From contig JAKUTA010000025.1 in assembly GCA_022447885.1 (NCBI GenBank), forward strand, positions 1 to 11,211: a DNA stretch of 11,211 nucleotides, written 5' to 3'. A program made the translations under genes and the position numbers. This stretch comes from Candidatus Poseidoniales archaeon (lineage in GTDB: Archaea > Thermoplasmatota > Poseidoniia > Poseidoniales > Thalassarchaeaceae). Each line of letters begins with the position of its first letter. The first letter of the stretch is position 1. Positions 1 through 6,688 of the stretch are shown here, one piece after another. Under the pieces are notes generated by a model. The model saw only the letters and a program-made list of their open reading frames with translations. It did not search any database and had not been told where the DNA came from.

Positions 1-530
1 CTATCGGTGAGCAGTTGCGCGGAGTCGATTTTACACGACTCATCCACATCCTCGAAGGTGTCCCCCCCTAGTCTTCCGCGCCCTTCCACCATCTGAAGCG
101 CCTTCGATGGCCCGATTCCCGGGAGCAACTGGAAGGCGTGAAATTTTCTGGAGAGGTTTCCCGCTCGGTTGTAGAAGGCGAGGAATTTGTCGGGAAGGTC
201 GCGGATCAGGTCGTGCACCACGTCAGAGATCACTGCCTGCGCACCTGCTGGCATGTCCCTGTATCTCGCACCTCCGAGAATTGTGGCGACGTCGCCGCCT
301 TCGCTCTCTTCCGTGGGCAGGGTGAGTCGGTCACCCGCGATCAGTGGTCCGCAGCCCGCGCGAGCGCGCACGCGAATGGTGTAAAGGCCACCCTCGCAGA
401 TGCAGTAGACCACTCCTCCGCCTTCTCCCGAACCTTGCTGTGAGAGAACGCGGCAACTCTCCTCCGAATCCCACGGATGCTCACGTTCGCGTCCGCCTGC
501 GCGGGGCTGTCTGTCCGGTCCCGGCTGCAT
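1..530 (-). CDS. DUF655 predicted RNA/DNA-binding protein, OB-fold plus helix-hairpin-helix (3' end outside window)
   Basis: The gene reads from ATG at 530 off the left edge: 176 codons are visible and no stop is reached. It belongs to the archaeal DUF655 family (COG1491), predicted nucleic-acid-binding proteins of unproven function encoded beside rpo4 and ksgA in many Euryarchaeota. A glycine-rich N-terminal segment (residues 1-40) leads into a beta-rich, OB-like part (about 40-75, GDRLTLP near 67-73). A helical stretch (97-120) follows, then the clearest mark, a helix-hairpin-helix with LLPGIGPSKAL at 135-145. The family's usual length is near 190 residues, so only a short C-terminus should be missing. 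An in-frame TAG lies just upstream and a GAGG stands 3 bases before the ATG; a TTG at 539 is an alternative start. The Rpo4 gene ends 53 bases upstream. The family call is firm from the motif and the gene order; the biochemical role is unknown. Confidence 0.85.
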   Translation of the reverse strand, partial: MQPGPDRQPRAGGREREHPWDSEESCRVLSQQGSGEGGGVVYCICEGGLYTIRVRARAGCGPLIAGDRLTLPTEESEGGDVATILGGARYRDMPAGAQAVISDVVHDLIRDLPDKFLAFYNRAGNLSRKFHAFQLLPGIGPSKALQMVEGRGRLGGDTFEDVDESCKIDSAQLLTD

Positions 531-565
531 GTTCCTCAACCCCAGAAGTCGGTCCTACGCAATAA

Positions 566-580
566 CCCCAGCGAATGGGG
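566..580 (-). terminator. Stem-loop just after the Rpo4 gene, possible terminator or RNA processing site
   Basis: A perfect 5-bp inverted repeat (CCCCA, 5-base loop, TGGGG) starts 4 bases past the Rpo4 stop. On the minus strand it is followed by TTATT. It sits in the 53-base gap before the DUF655 gene. The stem is short and the T-tract weak, so full termination is doubtful; partial attenuation, processing or 3'-end protection are alternatives. The same TTATTG lies about 30 bases before the DUF655 ATG and could equally be a weak TATA box. Confidence 0.3.
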
Positions 581-583
581 AGG

Positions 584-940
584 TCAAGCCACCTGCTTGC
601 GCACTATGTCGATGACGGCCTCGATCTCACCCGAATCCATGGCGATGCGCTTCGACGCCAGAATGGCACGCAGTTCGTCTGCATGGATGGGCATCATCTC
701 TGCGATCTTGGCGGCGATGCTCGGAGCCTTCGCCAACTTCTCTATTTTGAGCAGGTCCTTGTACAGCCCAGCGAACACCTTCGCCTCGGTCTTGAATCCG
801 ACACGGTCGTCGCTGGCCGCCCACTCGGCGTGCTGCAGGGCCATCTTCTGTTCGTAAGAAAGGAATCCCCGGCGCTTGCTCGCTTCCAGCAGCGTGTCGC
901 GCACGGTGGCGAAATCTATCGGAGCTACATCGTCAGCCAT
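584..940 (-). CDS. rpoF: DNA-directed RNA polymerase subunit Rpo4 (RpoF, Rpb4 homologue)
   Basis: This is the archaeal homologue of eukaryotic Rpb4. In the family it pairs with Rpo7 to form the stalk of RNA polymerase, which binds emerging RNA and helps open promoters. The protein is 118 residues and all-helical, about the usual family length. The signature SYEQKMALQHAE lies at residues 28-39, and the conserved C-terminal HRDC-like half includes DELRAILASKR at 88-98 and a final EIEAVIDIVRK helix. Two ATG codons are available, at 946 and 940. A GGAGG at 952-948 stands 7 bases from the second but only 1 from the first, so 940 is preferred. The gene follows rpl21e with a 12-base gap, and the Shine-Dalgarno sequence lies just upstream of and around the L21e stop, so the two are probably co-transcribed. 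Confidence 0.95.
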   Translation of the reverse strand: MADDVAPIDFATVRDTLLEASKRRGFLSYEQKMALQHAEWAASDDRVGFKTEAKVFAGLYKDLLKIEKLAKAPSIAAKIAEMMPIHADELRAILASKRIAMDSGEIEAVIDIVRKQVA

Positions 941-947
941 GCTCATT

Positions 948-952
948 CCTCC
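948..952 (-). promoter_or_regulatory. Shine-Dalgarno site deciding the Rpo4 start
   Basis: GGAGG lies immediately downstream of the L21e TGA stop. It is 7 bases from ATG 940 (good spacing) and 1 base from ATG 946 (too close). This favours the shorter protein beginning MADDVAP over the one beginning MSMADD. Confidence 0.6.
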
Positions 953-1243
953 TCACTCAAGTGGCCGCAGATGCTCAGGGCGGCTGATGACGGTCTTCGC
1001 CATGTTGCCATCCTTCACTGCCACCACCCACGCTCGTCCCTGCTGCCCGGTGATCACGCCCGACCTGCCTTGGAACCGGCGATGGGGCATCCCCTTCTGC
1101 TGGCCACCGTCGATGACGATGGCCACCCGGTCTCCGACCTCGTAAGGATGCATGACGCGGCGGATGAACAGCCGTCCCCGGTCGGACTTGCTGCGGCTCA
1201 TGATGTTGCGCGAACCTTGGCGTTGTCCGTGAGTGCGACGCAT
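953..1243 (-). CDS. rpl21e: Large ribosomal subunit protein L21e
   Basis: This is a 96-residue ribosomal protein of the L21e (eL21) family, found in archaea and eukaryotes but not bacteria; it is a structural component of the 50S subunit. The family signatures are all present: a basic N-terminus, HPYEVGDRVAIVID at 32-45, KGMPHRRFQG at 50-59 and the C-terminal RPEHLRPLE at 88-96. Length is normal. AAGGAG at 1257-1252 stands 8 bases before the ATG. It heads the rpl21e - rpo4 - DUF655 group, and a TATA-like sequence lies about 50 bases upstream, implying a 5' leader of roughly 25-30 bases. No oddities were seen. Confidence 0.97.
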   Translation of the reverse strand: MRRTHGQRQGSRNIMSRSKSDRGRLFIRRVMHPYEVGDRVAIVIDGGQQKGMPHRRFQGRSGVITGQQGRAWVVAVKDGNMAKTVISRPEHLRPLE

Positions 1244-1290
1244 GCTGATGTCTCCTTATTCCACTGCGTGGGGATTCGGCGACCTACCGG

Positions 1291-1303
1291 TCCTAATTAA
1301 GCG
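1291..1303 (-). promoter_or_regulatory. Probable TATA box of the rpl21e operon
   Basis: On the minus strand this reads GCTTAATTAGGA, an AT-rich island in GC-rich surroundings. A start of transcription some 25 bases downstream would fall near 1270, leaving a short leader that contains the AAGGAG ribosome site. Position and composition support it; no experiment does. Confidence 0.5.
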
Positions 1304-1367
1304 CATCGAAATCATCTCGCTTCGCTCACCGCAGGAATCGAGTAACCACTGAGAACTGCTCGCTTTT

Positions 1368-1432
1368 CGCTTGAACGTCGAGGAGTGAACGGTACACACC
1401 GATTATTCAGGGCCGTCTGGGCTGCTGGTGCC
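1368..1432 (+). repeat. Copy 1 of a conserved intergenic hairpin element
   Basis: Positions 1368-1424 match 7726-7782 at 42 of 57 positions without gaps. It lies in the 210-base gap between the Pus10 stop and rpl21e. Read on the plus strand it can form stem A (CGCTT 1368-1372 with GAGTG 1383-1387, two G-U pairs), stem B (ACGGT 1389-1393 with GCCGT 1412-1416) and a weak stem C (GGC 1420-1422 with GCC 1430-1432). Stem A has a 10-base loop in both copies. The strand is an inference: the differences between copies are mostly G-U wobbles on the plus strand but A-C mismatches on the minus strand. It could be a small RNA, a dispersed repeat, or a DNA-binding site; CGGTGTGTACCG inside it is a compact inverted repeat on the minus strand. 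Confidence 0.6.
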
Positions 1433-1453
1433 TCACTCAGGAGTGTGATCTCA

Positions 1454-2866
1454 TCAGTCGGCGTGGACCTCTTCGACATCCAGCCAGAGGACTTCGCATG
1501 GGACTCCCAACCGCTCGGTGATGCTAGGTGTCGTGCGGCCCTCATCTGAATGTATCAACTCCTTCACGTAAGTTCCGCTCTCCGCCCTGACGCACAACTG
1601 CACCTCGGGTGGCTCGACGACCACATTCGTGATCGAGACCACCTTTCGCTCGCGCACCTTGTCCGCCCGGCGATGTGACACCCGATTCGGGGTCTGCTGA
1701 TACAGCGTCTCACCGGCTAGGGAGAGCACCTGTCGCTCCACCTCATCGGCATCCAGGTCGCCCTCGTAGCTGAAGCGGATGGTGTACGACTTCTCCGCGG
1801 CGGTCTGCTTGATGCGCGCCACCTCCGGGCGCTTCGATGCCCTGAGTCCGATTACCTCGACGCGCCCCCCAGCCTCAGCGTTGATGAGTTCGATGAGTTC
1901 AGAATGATCTGCGGTCCTCTTGAGCGGCGACTTGAGTTCGATGACGAACGGTCGGCCACTGCCGAGACAACGCACGTCGATGTCCTCGCGACCCATTCCG
2001 TGGAATGACGTGTCCGCGGCGCTGAACAGCCGACGAAGCGGCTCTCCGATCAGGTCCTGCACAGAGTCGGGATACTGCAAGCCGGAACCTGCACACGACT
2101 CGCAGCCACCACCTCTCCCCTTGCACGCCCGACAAGGCCACCTGGTCTGGGGGATGCCGCGCTCGAGTTTGCGGTAGCGGCCGTAGAGGAACAGCGAGCG
2201 GATGTCAACCCTGACCTCCAGGGTGAGCGTGTCCACCAGCAACATCACCTGCGGTCGTTCCTTCACCATTTTCACGCTCGGATACTCCACCCTCAAGCGG
2301 TCGGCGTACGCCTCGACGAACCCAGCCTTCAATCCCCTGCTTCCCTGGGCACCATGACGAGTGCGCAGTTCCTCCTCTTCGGCGATGTGGTCCTTGGCGA
2401 AGTGGGACCCGAGCTGGACGCGGGTGAATTCCACCCCTGCGAGTTTTTCGACGGTGCGAGTGACGAGCAGGTCGAGATCGGCGAACAGGTTCTCGCAGAA
2501 CGGGCAACAGTCCACTGCTTCATCGACGGTCAGGCCGGATTCCGCCTCCAGGGCGCGGGCGCGGATGGCCGCGCCATCCTCTGCTGCTGAACTCCACGCG
2601 AGGCGCCCGCCAGAAAGGCGGGTCAGACAGTGATCACAGGAGCCGATGCGCACCAAGTGCGCGATGCCCGCGGCGGAGGGCGCTGGCGGTACATCCCAGT
2701 GCTCATCATCCTCGAACTGTTCGTGCCCTGATTCCTCGGGCTCCGCCTGCACCAGGTCGGACCACGGGTCGTAGGCGCTGCCGTAGCCAGCGTCGGCGAA
2801 CTCGGTCCAGTCCTCCTCCTCTTCCTCGGTGGATACGGATCCCTTCTGCGTGTTCGCATCGCTCAT
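1454..2866 (-). CDS. pus10: tRNA pseudouridine synthase Pus10
   Basis: Pus10 isomerises uridine to pseudouridine in archaeal tRNA, at positions 54 and 55 of the T-loop. From ATG 2866 the protein has 470 residues. An acidic tail (about 1-60, with a run of five Glu at 14-18) comes first. It is followed by a zinc-binding pair CDHC (77-80) and CPFC (121-124) of the N-terminal domain, then a CRAC/CESC knuckle (245-258) of the kind seen in archaeal Pus10. The catalytic motif GREDID (292-297) places the nucleophilic Asp at 295. The C-terminal synthase core ends with ESGTYVKEL (429-437). A GGTGA 5 bases before ATG 2866 supports this start. A TTG at 2983, overlapping the upstream stop, would add 39 residues that look non-conserved. 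The tail beyond the usual length of about 400 is the odd point. Family assignment is firm. Confidence 0.94.
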   Translation of the reverse strand: MSDANTQKGSVSTEEEEEDWTEFADAGYGSAYDPWSDLVQAEPEESGHEQFEDDEHWDVPPAPSAAGIAHLVRIGSCDHCLTRLSGGRLAWSSAAEDGAAIRARALEAESGLTVDEAVDCCPFCENLFADLDLLVTRTVEKLAGVEFTRVQLGSHFAKDHIAEEEELRTRHGAQGSRGLKAGFVEAYADRLRVEYPSVKMVKERPQVMLLVDTLTLEVRVDIRSLFLYGRYRKLERGIPQTRWPCRACKGRGGGCESCAGSGLQYPDSVQDLIGEPLRRLFSAADTSFHGMGREDIDVRCLGSGRPFVIELKSPLKRTADHSELIELINAEAGGRVEVIGLRASKRPEVARIKQTAAEKSYTIRFSYEGDLDADEVERQVLSLAGETLYQQTPNRVSHRRADKVRERKVVSITNVVVEPPEVQLCVRAESGTYVKELIHSDEGRTTPSITERLGVPCEVLWLDVEEVHAD

Positions 2867-2979
2867 CAACGTCACCTTCCGGCTGCGCTCGTCGGGTCGA
2901 ACCGAACGGGCGTCGTGCCGCCGACCGGACCACCCTACATGAAAGTGGGGGTCTGCCCAGCGGCCGTGATCGGCGAGCG

Positions 2980-3294
2980 TCAAGCGTTGGGATCCTCGCC
3001 AGCGGCGACCTTTCCGAGATAATCGAAGCCGTAGATGCCTGCGCTGCAGCCGGAGGTCCAGGTGAAGCGCACCCCATAGCCACCGACTGGATCGACGTGC
3101 GGCTTGGCGTTCTGCAACTTGCGTAACTCCGCCTCGAACTCCGACTTGCGCACCTCCTCATCACGGCGGGGTCGGCAGTGGGCGCACGGGCACCACAGCC
3201 TGAGCGTCAGGTAGTCCAACACCTGCTCGGAGTCGTCATTCCAGCGCAGCACCAGGTCAGCGTCCCTGCGCTCCAACTCAACCAGATTGGCCAT
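2980..3294 (-). CDS. DUF971 (GBBH-like N-terminal domain) protein
   Basis: This is a 104-residue stand-alone DUF971 domain (PF06155). The family occurs alone, at the N-terminus of gamma-butyrobetaine hydroxylase-type enzymes, and joined to Mrp/HCF101-type iron-sulfur carriers. The signature LRLWCPCAHCR lies at 31-41 and VGGYGVRFTW...GIYGFDYL at 70-93. Three clustered cysteines (35, 37, 40) could bind metal, and a fourth Cys is at 83. The gene starts 4 bases after the exporter's stop, with GGAGAGGAG of that gene's end serving as ribosome site, so translation is probably coupled. The ORF is open further upstream, but ATG 3294 fits family alignment and ribosome site. A role in iron-sulfur maturation is only a guess from domain fusions. 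Confidence 0.85.
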   Translation of the reverse strand: MANLVELERRDADLVLRWNDDSEQVLDYLTLRLWCPCAHCRPRRDEEVRKSEFEAELRKLQNAKPHVDPVGGYGVRFTWTSGCSAGIYGFDYLGKVAAGEDPNA

Positions 3295-3298
3295 GCTC

Positions 3299-6200
3299 TC
3301 ACTCCTCTCCGTTGTCGACCGCGGACGATTCTCCTGAATAGCCATTCGCCGCAACCACTTGTGAAACCTCTTCCTCGGCCCACTGCTGCATCTGTCGCCA
3401 CGTTCCACCCGCCGCCTCCAGGTCAGCCTGCAACTCTTTCCGGTTCAGCAGGCCGATGAGTGCAGTAGCGATTATCATCGATGCGATCAGCGAGAAGAAG
3501 ATCATCGCCGCCGAGAACATCCCGAACAGCGAGAAGAAACCCATCGACGAGAGCGAGATGACAAGGAATCCGAGTATGTCCGAGGCGGCCGACCCTACCA
3601 AAGCCAACCCAGATGCTCCACCCACGGCGACCAATGAGGGGTAAACCGCGCGTCCGTGGTGACGCTCCTCGCGGAAGCGCTCGACGACATGGATGACGTA
3701 ATCGATCCCAACACCCAGAGAGAGGGTGGCGATGGCGACGGTCACCATGTTGAGGCCGTAACCAAGGCCGGAGATGAGCCCGTAGAGCCAGATGACCACT
3801 ACGAGAATGGGTCCGGTCGTCAGCAGCGCGACACCTAGAGAGCGCAATCCCCAGAAGGAACCCAGAATGAACACCAGAAGGGCTGGCCAGACAGCCACAT
3901 CGCTGCCGAAGAACGGCTTGAGCAGGACGAATGTCAGCAGTGCAGCAACAACTTGCAGGAGCATGCGCCGAGAGAATTCCTCAGATGAGCCGGGTGTCTC
4001 CTCATCCTCCTCACGGGTCGGCCGGAACCCCCACCAGAGAGTGAACACGCAGAACACCACGCCGAGCATCAGCGTTCCCTGCAGCTCCTTCTGCATCGAG
4101 TGGGCCGCCACGAAGCGGGCCACCGGCTCTCCGGTGGCTATCGCCCACGTGACCGGATGGTCCTCGTCTTCGAATGCGGACTGGATGTCACCTCGCTCGC
4201 GTACCTCGGTCGTGGACAGGTTGCGCAACGGTGCCATGTCGCGGTAGAGCGCGTCCAAGGCTCGCTCGACGAGGGAGAACTGTTCGGGTTGGCGCAGCCC
4301 GAAGTGCAGCAGCATACGCTCGTATCTAGGCTCGCCTCCATCAGCCGCCAGCGACGGATTGGACATAGAGATGGGAGTGGCCGGCTGCACGTACAACCTG
4401 GGGATGGAGGGTGGCACTGGCGGTGTTGACCGGGTCTCGGGAATCCCATAGGTGACAAGGAAACCGAACAGGAACTCCAAGCAGTCCCTGTCCTTGACAT
4501 CAGGGAGCCCGAGTGGCGTGTTGTCGCAATCGACTCCGTTCCCGGGGAGCATCGAATTCCAGCCGACCGCCTCGAACGGCTCGATATCAGTCGCCATGGC
4601 AGCCATGAGCGCCAGCACCCCGTGGTCTACTCCACTAAGTTCCACGGTACCATCTGGCCTGCGCGTGAATCGGTCCGGATCATCCGCATCGATGATGTTC
4701 ATGTTCGAGCGTAACTCCTCGATCGCCGCGTAGACCCGCGGGTCGAGCATGTCCCCTTCGATGAGCACCATCGCCGGCTCGCCCTCGGTGGGGAAGCGGT
4801 CGTTCACCACATGCACGACTGTGGCGAAGTCCGAACGATCATCGAAGAAGTCCTCGATCTTGAAATCCCCCTCGAGCGCCAACATCTTCGGAGTCGCATA
4901 TGCGGTGATGAGAATGGCGACCAGCAGCACAGGCAGCGAGCGCAGCGCCGAGGCGCCAGCCACCTTGGCAAGCCAATTGCTGGGAACCAGATGGACACGC
5001 TCAAGATTCTCCTCCTCGAGCTTGCCGCGCCTTTCCTGCCAGAGGTCGAAGTCGAGGCGGACTAGTGGAGCCCACAACCCGGTGAGCACGAATGCGGAAC
5101 CGACACCGAAGGCCGCCTCGGTGCCGAACGAGCGCAGGGCGGGGATGTCCGAGGTGAGGTTGGCCCCGAAAGCGACCATGGTGGTGAGAGAGGTGAGCAT
5201 GATCGCCCGTCCTACACGGGTGAGCGCGACATTGGCGGCAGAATCGGGTGAGCGCCCGGCGCGTCGCTCCTCCTTGTAGCGATGGAGCACGTGCAGGCTG
5301 TCGTCGATTCCCAGCGCGAGTATGAGGATCGGCAGCAGGTTGGAGAACTGGCTCCGTTCGATGAACGGATGGCCGGTGGCGTTGCCGAGGATCATCCCCC
5401 AGCCGATGAGGCCATGCATCCACAGCAGGCAGAGGCCGAGTGAGATGGAGACGATACCGACATCCGACCAACGCCTGAGGCTCGCCCACAGCAGGATGAT
5501 GATTGCCAACACCATTGCGATGATCAGGCCCACGCTCTCCTTCAACTCGCGGTTCACCTCGACGTTGAGGCCCTCGGCCACCGCAAATGTCACCGTCTGT
5601 TCGTCAGATTCCCGCATGTGATACTCGAGTGAGATGATCGACCACTCAGCTGCACAGGGTCCTTCGCCACCGACCATCGATTCGTAGCAGAACTCGGCGT
5701 CGCGCGCCGGTGGGACGGTGCGCAGGCTGAAACCGTCCCATTCGTAGGCATCCTCTGTGCGCGCATCGACCCAATCGAACGTCCAGCCGTCGAGTTCCAT
5801 CGCCTCGTCGGCCAGTTGGATGAGGAGCCAGGTCGCTCCTGCCGACCAACGACCTCGCTGCCAGTCGGCTCCGACAAACCCGTCCTCATCCGTGAGCGTG
5901 CCCCCCACAGGACCGATCGCCACACCATCAGGGTCGGGCAGGAAGGCGCGGTCGAGGCTCATCCAGCGGAGGAAGTAACCGTCGGTGTTGTTCGCCATGC
6001 GGGCGGCGGCGAGGTCGATGTGGTCCTGGGTGAGATTGGTGTCATTGTATTCCAGACATTCGAGTTCTCCACAGTCGTACCAGTTGGTACGGGCAGGCTG
6101 CAATCTGCCGTAGACATCGACCGTGGATCGGGTGAGAATCGACTTGTTGGACATGAAGTCGATGAAGATCCTGGGCAGTGAGAGCACACCTTCCACTCGT

Positions 6201-6634
6201 GTGCCCGTCACGTCGGATATCAGTGGACGGTAGTAGGGGGCGAGGGGGTCCTGCTCGGCGGCGGCGACCTTGCGTTCCATCTCGCGCAGCACCGTGAGAT
6301 TGAGAATGCCCCCCGTCGGCTCGTCGATGCCAGCACCCACTCCTGTGAACGAATGCACCTCGTCGACGTATTCCACACCAGGCGGCGAGCCGATGAGGTC
6401 CTGTTCGCGCAGCACGATCATGAATCCGATCATCGTGTCGCCGCTGGCGAATTCGTCACGCGCCACTTCCTGCGCTTCGATTTCCGGCGAGTCGATATTG
6501 TACGCTTCGATGTCGATCGGCTGCATCACCGCGGCCAGCCCCGGGATCATCAGCAGCGAGACGAGCGCGACCACGACGTGAGCCATTTTGCGGCGAGGGA
6601 GGAGGGCTTCGGCTACCCGGCTGAAGTCCCGCAC
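3299..6634 (-). CDS. RND superfamily (MMPL/COG1033-type) membrane exporter
   Basis: This is an integral membrane protein of 1111 residues with the two-fold repeat of RND permeases. One helix lies at about 17-37, followed by a large outer domain (38-365), five helices (367-528), a helix at 565-582, a second outer domain (583-850) and a last helical bundle (852-1064). Each half has the transmembrane-4 motif with proton-relay Asp: LGIDDSLHVLHRY (441-453, Asp 444/445) and GVGIDYVIHVVERF (974-987, Asp 978). COG1033 members are predicted proton-driven exporters of lipids or hydrophobic compounds; the substrate here is unknown. Both outer domains contain several Cys (188, 193, 316, 327; 703, 718) that could form disulfides. 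The start is uncertain: GTG 6634 gives a basic cytoplasmic N-terminus, while ATG 6586 removes 16 residues, and neither has a clear ribosome site. It lies 54 bases after the chaperone gene and is coupled to DUF971. Confidence 0.9.
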   Translation of the reverse strand: MRDFSRVAEALLPRRKMAHVVVALVSLLMIPGLAAVMQPIDIEAYNIDSPEIEAQEVARDEFASGDTMIGFMIVLREQDLIGSPPGVEYVDEVHSFTGVGAGIDEPTGGILNLTVLREMERKVAAAEQDPLAPYYRPLISDVTGTRVEGVLSLPRIFIDFMSNKSILTRSTVDVYGRLQPARTNWYDCGELECLEYNDTNLTQDHIDLAAARMANNTDGYFLRWMSLDRAFLPDPDGVAIGPVGGTLTDEDGFVGADWQRGRWSAGATWLLIQLADEAMELDGWTFDWVDARTEDAYEWDGFSLRTVPPARDAEFCYESMVGGEGPCAAEWSIISLEYHMRESDEQTVTFAVAEGLNVEVNRELKESVGLIIAMVLAIIILLWASLRRWSDVGIVSISLGLCLLWMHGLIGWGMILGNATGHPFIERSQFSNLLPILILALGIDDSLHVLHRYKEERRAGRSPDSAANVALTRVGRAIMLTSLTTMVAFGANLTSDIPALRSFGTEAAFGVGSAFVLTGLWAPLVRLDFDLWQERRGKLEEENLERVHLVPSNWLAKVAGASALRSLPVLLVAILITAYATPKMLALEGDFKIEDFFDDRSDFATVVHVVNDRFPTEGEPAMVLIEGDMLDPRVYAAIEELRSNMNIIDADDPDRFTRRPDGTVELSGVDHGVLALMAAMATDIEPFEAVGWNSMLPGNGVDCDNTPLGLPDVKDRDCLEFLFGFLVTYGIPETRSTPPVPPSIPRLYVQPATPISMSNPSLAADGGEPRYERMLLHFGLRQPEQFSLVERALDALYRDMAPLRNLSTTEVRERGDIQSAFEDEDHPVTWAIATGEPVARFVAAHSMQKELQGTLMLGVVFCVFTLWWGFRPTREEDEETPGSSEEFSRRMLLQVVAALLTFVLLKPFFGSDVAVWPALLVFILGSFWGLRSLGVALLTTGPILVVVIWLYGLISGLGYGLNMVTVAIATLSLGVGIDYVIHVVERFREERHHGRAVYPSLVAVGGASGLALVGSAASDILGFLVISLSSMGFFSLFGMFSAAMIFFSLIASMIIATALIGLLNRKELQADLEAAGGTWRQMQQWAEEEVSQVVAANGYSGESSAVDNGEE

Positions 6635-6688
6635 GCGCGCACCCGAGGCGAGCGGGGGAACATCGGCTATTGAATGGTCCGAGTGGTG

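Noticed and set aside
107..443. Overlapping plus-strand open frames at the left edge
   Set aside because: They lie antisense to the DUF655 gene, whose helix-hairpin-helix and gene order are clear; their translations are arginine/serine-rich and unlike any family.
575..1300. 241-codon plus-strand open frame
   Set aside because: It is the antisense shadow of rpo4 and rpl21e, both unmistakable on the minus strand; the composition is typical of a mirrored GC-rich frame.
1368..1432. Hairpin element as a tRNA gene
   Set aside because: GTTCRAG on the minus strand looks like a T-loop in both copies, but there is no T stem, acceptor stem or anticodon arm.
2890..2925. GGTTCGACCC on the minus strand, resembling a tRNA T-arm
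   Set aside because: The flanking bases do not pair into a 5-bp T stem and no acceptor or anticodon arm can be drawn, so no tRNA is called.
2867..2983. TTG start at 2983 adding 39 residues to Pus10
   Set aside because: The extra segment is Arg/His-rich and looks untranslated; ATG 2866 has a GGTGA ribosome site at 5 bases. Kept only as an alternative.
2706..3164. 152-codon minus-strand open frame across the Pus10 start and DUF971
   Set aside because: It is in another frame of two recognised genes, rich in Arg, Ser and Pro, with no recognisable motif.
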